DNA from: MGOM01 sp035455265
Lineage (GTDB): Bacteria; Chloroflexota; Anaerolineae; Anaerolineales; E44-bin32
Reading direction: 5' to 3'
DNA length: 6,556 nt
Assembly (NCBI GenBank): GCA_035455265.1
Contig: DATIFK010000159.1
Location: 1-6,556, forward strand
Part shown: in pieces, positions 6,209-6,556 of the stretch
Layout: the number at the start of each line of letters is the position of its first letter
Numbering within the stretch: the stretch's first letter is position 1
Position numbers and translations under genes: made by a program
Notes under the pieces: generated by a model
What the model was told of the DNA's origin: nothing
Database searches by the model: none
What the model saw: only the letters and a program-made list of their open reading frames with translations

Positions 6209-6556
6209 GCGGGAAGGGAGGCCTGATGCTCCCAGGCCTGCTTCAAGAGCAAGGCATCCGTGTCCTGGTGCGGGCTCTCGCACAGGATCCGCCCAGCGCA
6301 GCCCTCGCGCCGGAGAGCCCGCAGAAGAGCGACGACGTCCATGTCCGACTCGACGAGCATCAAGTGCTCCCGTTCGCCTTTGGGCCCGTAGGCGATCCCT
6401 GAGAGGTGAATGTGGAGATGCCGTGCGGCTGCCGAGCCGAGCTGTTGACGGACCTGCCGCAGGATACCGGTCCACTCCTCCACGGTGTTGATCGTCCCGT
6501 CGCCCGGGCGAGAGTGGAGGTGGGCGAAGTCGAGGCAGGGGAGGACGCCGGGCACT
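6205..6556 (-). CDS. nfo: Deoxyribonuclease IV / AP endonuclease (Nfo-type TIM barrel), C-terminal part
   Basis: The gene enters from beyond the right edge, and about 116 residues of an expected 270-285 are visible. It should cleave DNA at the 5' side of abasic sites, the step after uracil removal. In the numbering of the visible part, CLDFAHLHSR (7-16) holds a metal-ligand Asp/His pair, D9 and H12. HLHIHLSG (47-53 region) provides another histidine. YGPKGEREHL (56-65) follows, with H64 a likely ligand, and CESP (92-95) carries the final ligand glutamate E93. The order LHIHLSG, GEREHL, ESD, CESP, DALLLK is that of archaeal-type Nfo rather than the E. coli type. The GTG at 6555 is most likely an internal Val codon, not the start. 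The TGA stop overlaps the start of the uracil-DNA glycosylase gene by four bases, so both belong to one operon. A related sugar isomerase fold is the alternative, but these motifs favour the nuclease. Confidence 0.88.
   Translation of the reverse strand, partial: VPGVLPCLDFAHLHSRPGDGTINTVEEWTGILRQVRQQLGSAAARHLHIHLSGIAYGPKGEREHLMLVESDMDVVALLRALRREGCAGRILCESPHQDTDALLLKQAWEHQASLPA

Noticed and set aside
6209..6475. An N-terminal extension of 89 residues on the uracil-DNA glycosylase.
   Set aside because: It lies over the Nfo-type coding region in another frame, is low in complexity, and is absent from the family layout; the GTG at 6208 gives a normal-length protein.

Overview
This window is GC-rich bacterial chromosomal DNA. 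Its genes are closely packed, use mostly G- or C-ending codons and several are preceded by clear Shine-Dalgarno sequences. It has the look of core metabolic and DNA-maintenance DNA: I see no insertion sequence, integrase, tRNA, CRISPR array or phage gene. A B12-dependent ribonucleotide reductase without an ATP-cone, an Nfo of the type common in archaea and deep-branching bacteria, and this form of iron-sulfur uracil-DNA glycosylase together suggest an uncultured lineage such as Chloroflexota (Anaerolineae-like). That placement is an inference; no marker gene in the window fixes it.

Left part, plus strand. A complete class II ribonucleotide reductase gene (nrdJ, 98-2572) is closed by a very strong intrinsic terminator (2598-2631). 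A second unit follows, made of a small all-helical protein of unknown function (2754-3095) and, 11 bases later, a deoxynucleoside kinase (3107-3760). De novo and salvage routes to deoxynucleotides therefore sit side by side.

Middle, plus strand. A two-gene ABC exporter has a BcrA/CcmA-type ATPase (3869-4810) and a six-helix ABC-2 permease (4807-5568). The genes overlap by four bases (ATGA). The substrate cannot be read from the sequence.

Right part, minus strand and convergent with the exporter. The C-terminal part of an Nfo-type deoxyribonuclease IV / AP endonuclease (6205-6556, its start lying beyond the window edge) overlaps by four bases (GTGA) the GTG start of an iron-sulfur uracil-DNA glycosylase (5594-6208). 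This is a two-step base-excision-repair operon: the glycosylase removes uracil and the endonuclease nicks the resulting abasic site.

The overall theme is supply of DNA precursors and removal of uracil from DNA, with an exporter in between. I found no clear evidence of a wholly new system. The items most worth a second look are the repair operon with its atypical glycosylase motifs and the uncharacterised protein coupled to the deoxynucleoside kinase.
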